Below, piece after piece: positions 25,001 through 35,472 of a stretch of 64,000 nucleotides of DNA; the first letter of the stretch is position 1; each line of letters begins with the position of its first letter. The DNA comes from Malacoplasma penetrans HF-2 (lineage in GTDB: Bacteria > Bacillota_I > Bacilli_A > Mycoplasmatales > Mycoplasmoidaceae). The position numbers were made by a program, and so were the translations under genes. The notes beneath the pieces are model-generated. The model was given only the letters and a program-made list of their open reading frames with translations. It made no database searches and was not told the DNA's origin. The DNA lies in contig NC_004432.1 in NCBI RefSeq assembly GCF_000011225.1, positions 310,001-374,000 of the forward strand. Direction: 5' to 3'.

Positions 25001-25460
25001 TAGTTCATCAATGAATTATGATAATGCACAAGGAACAATTAGTTTTTATATAAAAATAGATAAGTCATTAGTAGATGGGTCTAATAGTGATTTAAACTTA
25101 GTAGTTAATTACACTGGATTTGTTAAAGGTAATGTAGATACTACAAATGATAACTTATCATTTGTAGCTGATAATATGTTAGAAAGTTATTTGATAAGTA
25201 GTAAAGATACTACTGAAGAACAATTTAAAACATTTAATCCTACAACTTTTGCAGAATGATTAAAAGCAAATGATAATGAAAAAGCTTTAAAACTTATTTC
25301 TTATAAGAGTGGAGAATATATAACTCACTTAACAAGTAAAAAATATAAACTGTCTGTAATTGCAAATGAAACACAAAGAACTGTTGATATTTTTATTAAC
25401 TTTGATGAGTTAAAAGATAATAAGTCATTAAGAGAATATTCTGTGACTTATACAATTTAG
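22074..25460 (+). CDS. large surface protein paralog A4, 1128 aa
   Basis: Longest copy of the family. After the hydrophobic N-terminus and the EVNDQNANLSTSNGP block it has a variant propeller signature with two adjacent Trp (KRTWWNWDYNRATDTIWVIG) where other copies have AWFNWDYNR. The repeat half carries the KIDKSLVDGSNSDLNLV module shared with A2, A5 and A6, and SNDFSIAKTIDDEKGTLTVAIN in the fourth module. Its leader differs after the conserved box (GGGCGGAATTTATAA instead of AGGATGGTATTTAT). The stop is TAG at 25458-25460. No frameshift is seen. Confidence 0.82.
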
Positions 25461-25493
25461 TTAAATGGAAATTAGATATTCATTAAGATATAT

Positions 25494-25544
25494 AAAATGA
25501 AGTGTAAAACACAAAACATATTTTGTGTAACACTTCATTTTTTT
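25494..25544 (+). terminator. long two-part hairpin terminator after A4
   Basis: An outer stem AAAATGAAGTGT / ACACTTCATTTT encloses an inner stem ACACAAAA / TTTTGTGT with a CATA loop, followed by T7. It is the longest stem-loop seen in the window. Confidence 0.85.
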
Positions 25545-25645
25545 AATTGATGATTCAAAAAAACTATTCTTTTTAGTTGGTGATTTAACTTTTATTAAAA
25601 CTTTTGAAATCTGTTTGTATGGCGGTGAAGAAGAAAGCCATAAAT
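25545..25645. other. intergenic sequence between A4 terminator and L1 promoter segment
   Basis: Part of the 453-bp gap 25461-25913. No convincing gene or hairpin was seen between the A4 terminator and the left inverted repeat. Confidence 0.5.
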
Positions 25646-25656
25646 AAAAAGTGGAG

Positions 25657-25828
25657 TTAACATACATTAATTCTACTTTTTCACATATTTTTATTTAACT
25701 ACCTTATTAATAATCTCTAATTTTTTCAAAGTCAGTTACTAATGACTATTAATAACTAATACAATGCATGCATTTTATGTATATAAAATAAACCAACTCA
25801 TATTTTTAGTTAAGTTAATGTATGTTAA
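25657..25828. promoter_or_regulatory. putative invertible promoter segment of L1 (ON orientation)
   Basis: The segment is bounded by TTAACATACATTAA (25657-25670) and its exact reverse complement TTAATGTATGTTAA (25815-25828). With one mismatch the match extends outward to about 22 bp (AAGTGGAG / AAGTAGAG). The left copy lies inside a terminator-like stem (about 25646-25683). Within the segment, TATAAAAT (25782-25789) points toward L1 and ends 25 bases from the right repeat. Geometry and size match the invertible P35 promoters known from M. penetrans. Orientation is inferred. Confidence 0.75.
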
Positions 25829-25913
25829 CTCTACTTTGTCTATTCTTATTTAACTAAAATTTGTCTTTTTTATATTTCAAATTTTTGAAAGGTAATAATT
25901 ATTAACTTAAAAT

Positions 25914-27473
25914 ATGAAAACTAAAAAAATTAAACTTTTGAAAACCCTAGCTTTAACCGGGGCTTTCGGAATTATTGCAACAGTTCCAGTAATTGTGTCT
26001 TCTTGTTCAACAACAAGTGATAACAATGGAGGAAACAATAATACAGGAGGAGGTTCCGGGGGTGGAACAACACAGACTGAGAAAGTAACTCCTAAATTCA
26101 AATCTTCAATAAATTTAATTGGTGCATTAACTGATATTTATAATCCTAGTGAAGGGAAAAATACTAATACTTTACTTGGGGAAGAAATAAAAAATAATTT
26201 AGATTCAGCTTTTGAAAACTCTAATGAATTAGAAAATAAAAATTTTGCTGTAACAGTGAAAGGTAATTTTTCAAATTCAAGTTGAGGTGGCGAACAATAT
26301 ACAAATGGGAATTGAAATGGTGTAACAATAACAGATGATAATAAGTTATATTATGACTCAGAATCTCCACAAATAGACATTTCTTCATTAAATGATTTAA
26401 AAAATAAATTAAGTGATGAAACAACATTAAAAGAAGCTTTATCAAAAGCTGGTGTTGCTGATACTGAAGGTTCAACATATACTATTAAAAATAGATTAGG
26501 TTTAACTGATAACAATTTAATCCATGTTAATGTTGAAGGAAAGAGTTCAACTGCAACAACACAATATGATCTGCAAATACCTGTTTCAGATATTAATTTA
26601 GATCTTTCTAATGTTGATATTTCTATTTCAGGTGATGATGTTAATCCTGTAGAAGAATCAGTTAATTTAAACTTCAATATAGGTATAAATAGTAAAACAA
26701 CTTATACTGCTCCAACAGAAACTCAAAAACTTACAAAAAAAGCAACAGTGGATTCAGTAATGGAACAACTTGGATTTAAAGCAACATCAACAACTAAAAA
26801 TGTTGTAAGAACAAGCATTACTTTAACCCAAGATAATGGTGCATCTACAACATCTTTAGTTGGATTAGATACAGATAAGATTGCTGAATCACTTGGAATT
26901 TTTAATACAGAATTCAAAAACATTACTTTAACTAGAGTTAGTGAATGAAATCCTTATGATGAAGTTCAAGAAAATCAAAATTACTTAACTTATAGGATTG
27001 ATATAACAGGAAGTCCAAAACAAGGATATTATTTTGATGATGGAAAAACAGAAGATAAAACTTTTAGTTTTAATGTAAACATCAATCAGCAAACTGCTAC
27101 TTTTAATAATGGCAATGCTGGTAGTATTTCTCAACAGGATATCAAATGATTAAATTCAAATGTTGAAAACCCAACTCAACAATCTAGCCTAAATGCTTTA
27201 AAAGATAAACTTACTAAGCATGCTGATGGTTCTCAAAAAGATGAAAACATACAAAAGATGTTAAACACCATCTCGGGATCATTAACAGTATTAGGTGGTT
27301 TAACTGATGCACATGTAAAATTATTAAAAGATGGCAGTAATGATTATATAAAAGCTTCTTCTGGGGGTAAGTGACAAGTAAGGATTACAGCATCTCCAAA
27401 CAAAGGGTTTTCAGCTGTATCAAATAGTGATTTTAGTACATTTAAAATGTGGGTTACTGTAACAGTTTCTTAG
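25914..27473 (+). CDS. P35-like surface lipoprotein L1, 519 aa
   Basis: Signal sequence MKTKKIKLLKTLALTGAFG ends in the lipobox VSSC with Cys31 as the lipidated residue. This N-terminus is the hallmark of the P35 (mpl) lipoprotein family of M. penetrans. An Asn/Gly/Thr-rich linker follows (about 32-60), then the family body with WGGEQYTNGNWNG, LQIPVSDINLDL and LGIFNTEFKNITLTRVSEWNPYD. Compared with L3 and L4 it has about 150 extra C-terminal residues, shared with L2. The SD-like GAAAGGTAATAATTATTAAC leader is common to all four. The product is lipid-anchored outside the cell and in M. penetrans is a main antigen. Confidence 0.88.
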
Positions 27474-27508
27474 TTTAATATTCTAAATATAACCCATTTG
27501 AAGATCTA

Positions 27509-27543
27509 AAAGATAGACTAAATTTTAAAGTCTATCTTTTTTA
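27509..27543 (+). terminator. intrinsic terminator after L1
   Basis: AAAGATAGACT pairs with AGTCTATCTTT, followed by T's. Unlike the other lipoprotein-linked terminators its loop contains no TAA-N6-TTA repeat. Confidence 0.8.
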
Positions 27544-27582
27544 TTTTTTGTGAATGATTCTTTTATTTTTTAAATTCATGAA

Positions 27583-27654
27583 ATTAATACAATGCATTTA
27601 TTTCATGTATTCAAAATAAAGTAACTCAGATTTTAATAAAACTAATTTTTGTTA
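27583..27654 (+). promoter_or_regulatory. promoter region of L2 with orphan half-site
   Basis: AATGCA-N8-ATGTAT followed by TCAAAATAAAG matches the L1 promoter (same spacing) in the gene-facing direction. TAATTTTTGTTA at 27643-27654 sits where the right inverted repeat lies in L1, L3 and L4 and fits TAA-N6-TTA. No partner TAACAAAAATTA exists upstream back to the L1 stop, so the promoter is probably fixed. Confidence 0.5.
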
Positions 27655-27670
27655 TTTCAACTTTAATAAT

Positions 27671-27693
27671 ATTCATTAGTTTAACTAATGAAT
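27671..27693. repeat. perfect palindrome in the L2 leader
   Basis: ATTCATTAGTT-T-AACTAATGAAT is an 11+1+11 palindrome just before the TTTGTC block conserved in all four lipoprotein leaders. The other three leaders have no such palindrome there. It could form a hairpin in the 5' leader. Confidence 0.7.
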
Positions 27694-27749
27694 TTGTCTT
27701 CTTTATAATTTCACAATTTTTGAAAGGTAAAAAATTATTAATTTTAAAT

Positions 27750-29306
27750 ATGAAAACTGCAAAAAAGAAAGTATTAAAAACATTAGCTATTACTGGTGCT
27801 TTTGGAATTATTGCAACAGTTCCTGTGATTATTTCTGCATGTTCTTCTGCAAGCAATAACAGTAATACAAATGGAGGAAATAATACAGGAGACAATTCTG
27901 GTAATGGAACTAGAGATCCTCAAAAAGTTACACCAAAATTAAAATCATCAATTAATTTAGTTGGATCAATTACTGATATTTATAATCATGAAGTCAATAA
28001 CACTTCACATGATTTATTAATTAAAAAAATCAAAAGTAATTTAGGATTAGTTTTTGAAAATGAATCTGAACTAGTAAACAAAGATATAAATATAAAATTA
28101 GAAAGTGATTTTTCTAATTCTGAATGAATTGGAGAAACTTATAATGTCACTAATAAAAATTGAGGGTCTGATACAACAACTAAGTTAACTTATGCTCATT
28201 CATTAGCTCAAATTAATTTTTCATCATTAAATGATTTAAAAATGCAATTAAGTGATCAAATCAAGATAAAAGAAATTTTAAAAGAGTCTGGGGTTCCTGA
28301 CACTTATTTAAATACTTATAAAATTGAAAATAAAACAGGCTTAACAGAAAACAATATACTTCATATTAATGTTATAGAAGTTGGGAAGTCTTCACCAAAA
28401 AACTATGATTTACAAATTCCAGTATCTGATCTTAAACTAGTTCTTCCTCAGGTGAATGTTTTAGTGTCTGAAAATGATATTAATTCTATTAACCAACCTA
28501 TAGACATAAACTTTAACATTGGTATTGAAAGTCATTCAAATTATGTTGGTCCAGTGGAAACACAAATAATAGATGAAAGAGCAAGTGCTAATTCTATATT
28601 AGAAAAACTTGGTTTTATAAAAATGACTAATACTAAAAACTCTAATAAAACTAATATGACTTTTACTGAAATAAATGGTGCAAGTGTTACAACAAACATA
28701 GATTTAGATAGTGACAAAGTTGGAGAAACTTTAGGAGTATTCAACACAACTTTTAGTGATGTTAAATTAACTAGAATAAGTGAGTGAAATCCTTATGATG
28801 TAGTAAGCACAGAAGATAATTACTTAACATACAAAATTGATTTGAATGGAAGACCTAACAAAGGTTACTATTTTGAAGATGGTACAACTGAATCTAAAGA
28901 ATTTTCTTTTAATGTAAAAACAACAGAAAGAACTGCATTTTTAACAGCTTTTGTTTCTACTAATTTAGCCAACAAAACATTTAAATGAAAAAATGCAGGT
29001 TTAACTAATCCAATAAATAATCATGATGAATTGGAAAAGAAATTAGAGGCCCATGCAAACGGGAATACAGATTCTAATATTCATGATTTACTAAATAGTG
29101 TAGCTTTCTATTTAATATTAAGAACAGATTTATATAATTCTCACATCAAGTTACTTAAAGATGAAACTGATGGATATATAAAAGTAACTAACAATAAATT
29201 AGAAATCAGAATAACTGCAATTCCAAATAAAGGATATTTAGCTAGGACAACTATGACTAGTGACTTTAATAGATTTAAAACTTGGGTAACTGTGGATCTT
29301 TCTTAG
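27750..29306 (+). CDS. P35-like surface lipoprotein L2, 518 aa
   Basis: Start at 27750, where MKTAKKKVLKTLAITGAFG lines up with the other lipoproteins; the in-frame ATG at 27720 would add a segment absent in the paralogs. The lipobox is ISAC (Cys31). The body resembles L1 along its whole length, including LGVFNTTFSDVKLTRISEWNPYD and the extra C-terminal domain, though many substitutions separate them. L1 and L2 are tandem, so this is an old duplication. It differs from the other three in having no complete invertible promoter. Stop TAG at 29304-29306. Confidence 0.87.
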
Positions 29307-29323
29307 TTCAAATATAGCAATTC

Positions 29324-29350
29324 ATATTGGTAAACACCAATATTTTTTTT
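29324..29350 (+). terminator. intrinsic terminator after L2
   Basis: ATATTGGT pairs with ACCAATAT across AAAC, followed by T7. Confidence 0.8.
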
Positions 29351-29470
29351 ATTTCCTGGTTATTAATTTAATAAAACAAAAATGACATTATTTTAATTTA
29401 ATAAAAAATAAATTCAAAAGAATGCAAATTATTTATATTTGTTATCAAAACTAAAGGGGTAGAATAAAAA

Positions 29471-29505
29471 TTGTGAGGGTATTTCCCCCACAAAATAAAT
29501 TTTTT
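29471..29505 (+). promoter_or_regulatory. attenuator-like hairpin in the leader of the AEC transporter
   Basis: TTGTGAGGG pairs with CCCCCACAA (one A-C mismatch) around loop TATTT, then AATAAATTTTTT. It resembles an intrinsic terminator but lies just upstream of the SD (CAAGG, 29506-29510) and ATG (29521). It could control read-through or block nothing in practice. Confidence 0.5.
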
Positions 29506-29520
29506 CAAGGTTACTTTAAT

Positions 29521-30699
29521 ATGAATAATAATATTACTTCTGTTTTGACAACCACATTGTCAAGTACAGGGTTGTGAAGTGCCATTTTAAGTACAATTGG
29601 AATTATAACTTTAGGATACCTTTTAGTAAAAATAAAAGTATTCAAAGCAGAATGATCCAAAGTTCTAAATTCTATTGTGCTAAAAGTAGCACTACCCGCT
29701 CTTGCTTTTAGTGGTTTTATGAATAATGCAACAATTCAACAACTTACTGAACAAGGAATTGTTTTAGGTGTAAGTTTTGGTTTTTATATTTTATTGTCTT
29801 GCATTTCAATTTTATGGGTTAATTTTTTTCCTAAATTGTTACCTAACAAAATAAAAAAATTAAATGCTAACACATTTGAGGGTCAAGTTAATGTAGTTAG
29901 TAATGAACAAAATTTAGAAGCAAATAATGCAATTGCTGAAGACAACCAAAAAAGAGCTTTAACAATGTGAATGATGCTTATTTTTGGTTCAACAACTTTT
30001 TTTGGATTACCTATTATTAGAATTCTATATGGAACAACTTCTGATGCTGTAGTAGCAGCAAACATTTGAAACATTCCATATAGAATCTTTTTATACTCTT
30101 TTGCTTTTTTAGTAATGTCAGGTTTAAAATTTGACAAACAAAACATAAAAAGCTCAGCTAAAACCGCTTTACTAAACCCAATTGTAATTGCTACATTTTT
30201 AGGGTTAGTATTTTGATTAACTCAATTAATTCCAGGCGCTAGTAGATTTGGAGCAAACTTTACTGAAGGTACAAATGGTTGATTTAACTGAAATGTTACA
30301 ATGCCATACTTCTATACACCAATAAATACTGTTGGTTCTTTAAGTTCACCTTTAGTTTGATTATCTATTGGTATTACTTTAGCTACTACTAAATTGATTG
30401 ATGCAGTTAAAGATAAATGAGTGTGAATTTTCTCTGTTCAAAAATTAGTGATTATTCCATTTATTGTATTTATTGTATTTTTAGGATTAGTAGCAGCAGG
30501 AGTAGTTACTAGAAATGTTTCTACTGCAATGGTTATTTTTGCAGCAACACCACCAGCAACTGTTGTAATTGCTTATGCTATGCAATACAAAGTTTGTGAT
30601 AAATTAGCAACTCAATGTTCTGCATTAACTACATTACTTGCTATTATTGCTATTCCTATTTGAATAATTATCTGTACTGTAGTTTACCAATTAGTTTAA
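29521..30699 (+). CDS. AEC-family (auxin efflux carrier / malate permease-like) transporter, 392 aa
   Basis: A polytopic membrane protein, about ten membrane segments in two halves split by a hydrophilic loop (about residues 100-145). The N-terminal half has TLGYLLVKIKVFKAEWSKVLN and VLKVALPALAFSGFM, and the C-terminal half has TVGSLSSPLVWLSIGITLA and AATPPATVVIAYAMQY, as in AEC carriers. AEC members export or import organic acids such as malate. The next gene, 22 bases on, encodes a 2-hydroxyacid (D-lactate type) dehydrogenase, which suggests lactate or a related acid as cargo; that is inference from context. Confidence 0.8.
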
Positions 30700-30721
30700 T
30701 AAATAGAAAGGATTAAAAAAT

Positions 30722-31705
30722 ATGAAAGTAATTTGTTTTGGAGTAAGAGAAGTTGAAAAACCAATCTTTGAAAAATATAACAAATATAATTATCAATTAA
30801 CTTTAACAAGTTCTAGCTTATCATCAAGTAATTTAAATTTAGTTGATGGTCATGATGCAATTATTGTTAGAGCAAGTGATAAAGTTGATAAAGCAGTACT
30901 AGATTATGTAAAACAAAAAAATATTAAATATGTTTTAACTAGAACTGTTGGGTTTGATCACATGGACATAGCTTATGGTAATAGCATTGGAATTAAAATG
31001 GCAAGAGTTCCAAGTTATTCACCAACTGCAATTGCAGAAGTTGCTGTTACAATGGCTGTTATGTTATCAAGAAAAATAGCTCACTTTAGCTTTAATGCTT
31101 ATAACAAGAATTTTGTAATAGATTCTTTTGGGTTTGCTAAAGAATTAAAAAATTCAACTGTTGGAATTATAGGGACAGGGAAAATTGGATTAGCAACAGC
31201 TAGAATGTTTAAAGGTTTAGGTTCTAAAGTAATTGGATATGATGTTTACCAAAGTGAAGAAGCTAAACAAGTGTTAAATTATGAAAGCTTAGATAACTTA
31301 TTAAAAGAAAGTGACATAATTTCATTTCACATCCCTTACATAAAAGGTGAAAATGATAATTTTATTAATAAAGACTTTATTAATAAAATGAAAGACAATT
31401 CAATTCTTATTAACTGTGCAAGAGGGCAAATCCAAGATGAAAAAGCAATCTTAGATGCAATCTTATCTAATAAGTTATTAGGTGCTGGATTAGATGTTTT
31501 AAATAATGAAAAAAATTACTTTAATAAAAAGTTAGATAAATTTGAAGATGAAACTATTAACAAATTAATTAGTTTATATCCAAGAGTATTAATTGCTCCT
31601 CATATTGGTTCTTATACTGATGAAGCTGTAGCTAATATGGTTGAGTTTTCTTTTGATAACTTAAATGAATATGTAACAACTAATAGTTGTAAAAATAAAA
31701 TTTAA
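30722..31705 (+). CDS. ldhA: D-isomer specific 2-hydroxyacid dehydrogenase (D-lactate dehydrogenase-like), 327 aa
   Basis: The NAD-binding Rossmann motif is GIIGTGKIGLATARMFKGLG (about 145-164). Active-site elements are NCARGQ (Arg), the GAGLDVLNNE region (Glu) and APHIGSYT (His). The VLTRTVGFDHMDI block is typical of fermentative D-lactate dehydrogenases. It would reduce pyruvate to D-lactate with NADH in the cytosol; a close 2-hydroxyacid substrate is possible. An SD (GAAAGG) lies 10 bases before ATG. It forms an operon with the upstream AEC carrier. Confidence 0.85.
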   Translation: MKVICFGVREVEKPIFEKYNKYNYQLTLTSSSLSSSNLNLVDGHDAIIVRASDKVDKAVLDYVKQKNIKYVLTRTVGFDHMDIAYGNSIGIKMARVPSYSPTAIAEVAVTMAVMLSRKIAHFSFNAYNKNFVIDSFGFAKELKNSTVGIIGTGKIGLATARMFKGLGSKVIGYDVYQSEEAKQVLNYESLDNLLKESDIISFHIPYIKGENDNFINKDFINKMKDNSILINCARGQIQDEKAILDAILSNKLLGAGLDVLNNEKNYFNKKLDKFEDETINKLISLYPRVLIAPHIGSYTDEAVANMVEFSFDNLNEYVTTNSCKNKI

Positions 31706-31730
31706 AAGTTATTTTAGTAATTTATAGATT

Positions 31731-31762
31731 AATCACCTTAAATTTTTTAAGGTGATTTTTTT
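31731..31762 (+). terminator. intrinsic terminator after the dehydrogenase
   Basis: AATCACCTTAA pairs perfectly with TTAAGGTGATT, followed by T7. Confidence 0.85.
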
Positions 31763-31894
31763 ATTTGCTGCTATGTTTTTTAATTAAAAATGTTTTCTAA
31801 ATGTAACTTGTAAATGCTTATTGAATGCCTAGGGTATTTTAATTTTTGTTTAAAACTAATAAAATTAATTTGTGTTTATAGGATGGTATTAATA

Positions 31895-34800
31895 ATGAAA
31901 AAACTGTCTAAAAAAATATCTTTAGCAATAACTAGTTCAATTCTAAGTATTGCAGCTGGAATTTCAATTGCATTACCAATTTCACAAGATGCAATAAGAA
32001 ATTCATCAATTAGTAGTATTAGTTCAAGCAATCAAGCAACTACAACAAGTAAGGTTATACCTTCTGAAGTTAATGACCAAAATGCAAATATATCAACTAA
32101 AAATGGTCCTGTAACTTTTATGGGGAATACAATTACAGCACTTGATTGATTTGGTAATGAATTATGATCAATTGATTTTGCAAAGTATGTTCCTGATAAA
32201 AATGGCACTATAGATGGCGTAACATATGATGGTTCATGAGGTAGGGCTTGATACAATTGAGACTATGATAGAAACAATGATACAATTTGAGTCTTAGGTT
32301 TTTGATCAAGTTCCAATAAAAAACAACCTCTTTTTCAGATCAAAGCATCTGATGGGTCTTTTACTAAACATGAAATAGATTATTCAAAAATTACAGGATT
32401 AGGTTCTGTAGCAGTAAATACTGCCTATCGTTTTGTTTCAGCTTTAGGTTCAGGAAAAATCATGATTTATGGTGGTGCCGGTAGTACATATAATGCTAAA
32501 GGTATATTGTATGATCCAACTAGTAAAATCTCATCTTTAATAGAAGGGAATTCTTCTAATAATACTATACTACCATTGGGAAATAGTTCTTATGGTTCTT
32601 CTTATAAATGATATTTCTTTAACTTAATACCTATTGCATCGAATAGAAATATTGTTGAAGTTGTAAACTTTACAACTCAAGCCGGAATAACTGGTGATGG
32701 TGCAGCAAACCATGCAAATTACAATGTTTACTTTTTATTAGTTGATGATAATTTAAACATGGTTTATGATTCTAGTTCTAGTAGTCAATGGGCAAAACCT
32801 GTTGAAGTAGCTCAAGGTATGAGTGGTTATAGAAACTCTAAAATTACTCCTCAACGTGATTACTATTCATTGTTAGATGGAAAAGTAGTTACAGTTGTTT
32901 ATAACACTGCAATTATTATTGATGGTAAAAGTAGTGATACTAAAATTGGTACTTTCCCAATGACAGATTCTAAATGAATTAAATCGTGAGCATTTGATTC
33001 AAACCAAAACTTGTATTTTAAATTTAAAGATGAAAAGATTATTTATAAAGTATCTGGATCTGCTTGAGATACTCTTGGTAGCAATTTAAAAAATGAAGCT
33101 ATATCTCCAAATAGATATCTTGATTTAGCTGGGGTTGGTGAAGTTAATAAATATGCAGATGATTTAATTATTTACAATGTGTATGGTTATACAGGTCAGT
33201 TAATGATGATAAATTCTATATACAATGCAAATGTTAATACAAGCAATTCAACAACAATAACACCTGATAGTAATGATTCTAATTATGGATTAGCTTTTGG
33301 AGTAACTCAAAATAAAACCAATCAAAATGAAGGTGACTATGTTGGTATCTTAAATGGTCCAAGTAGTATTTTGAAAGCATCAGATTTTGAACTTAGTGAT
33401 TCAGCTAAAAGTTCTAAGATTCCTAGTGAAATTACAAAAGAAGATATTGTTGAATCTAATGGTTTCATGAAGACATCAAGTGATTTCAAAATAACAAGTA
33501 TGAATGATACAACAGGAGATATTACAATTGAATGTCAGTTGTATCAAATCCCTTGATTTACAACAACTCTTCCAGATGATATCTCTCCAAAAACAGTTAC
33601 CAAAACTTATAAAACAGATAAAAAGATTGCTGATAAAACATCTTGAAAAACATTATCAGTTTCTACTGATTATGATTTCTTAAATATGAAACCATCAACT
33701 ATTAAAAAAGAAGATATTGATAACTTAGATCCATTCCAAGTTTCATTCCAATCTCAAATTATTACAGATAGAAATGGCCAACAACTTTATCCTAAAAAGA
33801 CTTATGGATTTTCAGATGCTAAAGATAGTGATGGAACAATTAAGGTAACTGTAAAATATGAATACATTCCAATGGGTATAACTTATACTGGTAATGCTTC
33901 AGAAGTTAAATCATATACTACAAATACAACATATAAAGTATTTGATAGTTCTATGACTGCTGCTTTTAATTTCTTAGGTCAAAATAATAACAGTCAAACA
34001 ACTGTAGATATTAGACAAGTATCAGAACTTAAAAATTTATTAAGTGCAAATACATTACCATCTTCATTTAGTAGTTTAAATACTTCAACAGATTCTACAA
34101 ATTCTGGGTTTTTACAATTTGTTAACACAAACACTAGTAAAGGTTATCCAATTTCTAAAATGAACTTCACAGTAACTGCAGATGATAATGCTGGGACATT
34201 AAAAATTAGTGGAACAATGCCTGCTCAAAATTCTCCTAATAGTAGACAAGAAACTTTTACTGTTACATATACTAATTTAAATAAATCTTCTAATTACAAC
34301 TTTAGTTTTAAAAATGTAACTCAAATTGGAACTCAAAACATTAATTCAATTCTTCCATCTGCTGTAACTGATGGAGACATTATTAATAACTTCATAAGCT
34401 ATACAGGTTTTAGTTCAAATGATTTTTCAATTACTAAAACAGTAGATGATGAAAATGGAACTTTAACAGTTGCAATTAATTTGGATAAAAATTATGCTCA
34501 AGCAATTGGAAATGGAACTGTAGGATTTAGCAATTATAGTGCAACTAGAACATTTAGTGGTTTTATGACAAAAGACCAATATAACCAAAGATTTGATGTT
34601 CAGTTTGTAAGCGATAGTGATACTAAATTACTTCAGTTAAAACAAATGCAAGTTACAGAAATTTATCAAACATTTAATAGTAATCCTTCATCTAGTTTAA
34701 CTGTTGGTAGCCAAACTTATACAAACTTAAAAGATTTAATAGAGAAATTACTAATTCAAAGTAAAGGTACTTCTATTCCATCAGATTGAGCAACAAATGA

Positions 34801-35266
34801 CAAAATAACTGCAACAATGCATTATGATAATGCACAAGGAACAATTAGCTTTTATGTAAAAATAGATAAGTCTTTAGTTGATGGATCTAATAGTGATATT
34901 AACTTAGTTGTAAACTACACAGGATTTGTTAAAGGTAATGTTGATTCAACTTCTGATAACTTATCATTTGTAGCAGATAATATGTTGGAAAGTTATTTAA
35001 TTAGTAATGGTGATACAACTGAAGATGACTTTAAAAACTTTAACCCAACAACATTTGCTGAATGATTAAAAGCAAAAGATAATGAAATGGCATTAAAACT
35101 TATTTCTTATAAGAGTGGTGAATATGTAACTTATTTATCAAGCAATAAATATAAGTTATCTGTAATTGCTAATGAAACTCAAAGAACAGTATCTATATTT
35201 ATTAACTTTGACAAATTAACCAATGATAAGTCATTAACAGAATATTCTGTAACTTATACTATTTAA
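31895..35266 (+). CDS. large surface protein paralog A5, 1123 aa
   Basis: The start at 31895 (MKKLSKKISLAITSS) has TAGGATGG upstream; longer in-frame starts back to 31814 add a segment absent from the paralogs. The proximal leader (AATAAAATTAATTTG...AGGATGGTATT) matches A2 and A3, but the conserved far-upstream box is missing. The dehydrogenase operon lies directly upstream, so an insertion may have removed it. The module with FGVTQNKTNQNEGDYVGILN is shared only with A6, and the late KIDKSLVDGSNSDINLV module with A2, A4 and A6. The tail is EYSVTYTI. The gene is intact. Confidence 0.82.
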
Positions 35267-35270
35267 ATTT

Positions 35271-35309
35271 AAATATTGGATTAATAGAAAAATTGATCCA
35301 ATATTTTTT
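35271..35309 (+). terminator. intrinsic terminator after A5
   Basis: AATATTGGAT pairs with ATCCAATATT, followed by T6. Confidence 0.8.
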
Positions 35310-35359
35310 ATTATGTTTGTGTATTTTGATTTACTAACTCTAATTTATATTTAATAAAA

Positions 35360-35393
35360 AAATATTTTTATTAGTTAGTAGTTGCATTACTTT
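35360..35393 (+). promoter_or_regulatory. conserved upstream box of A6
   Basis: AAATATTTTTATTAGTTA then GTAGTTGCATTACTTT, ending 79 bases before the start codon. The sequence between box and start differs strongly from A2 and A3, which makes the kept spacing more notable. Confidence 0.6.
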
Positions 35394-35472
35394 TAAGGTA
35401 ATAAGAATACCTGCTAGAATAATCCTTTTTTCAAAGAAATAAAATTAAAGGCAGATAAGGAAGGTATTTATA

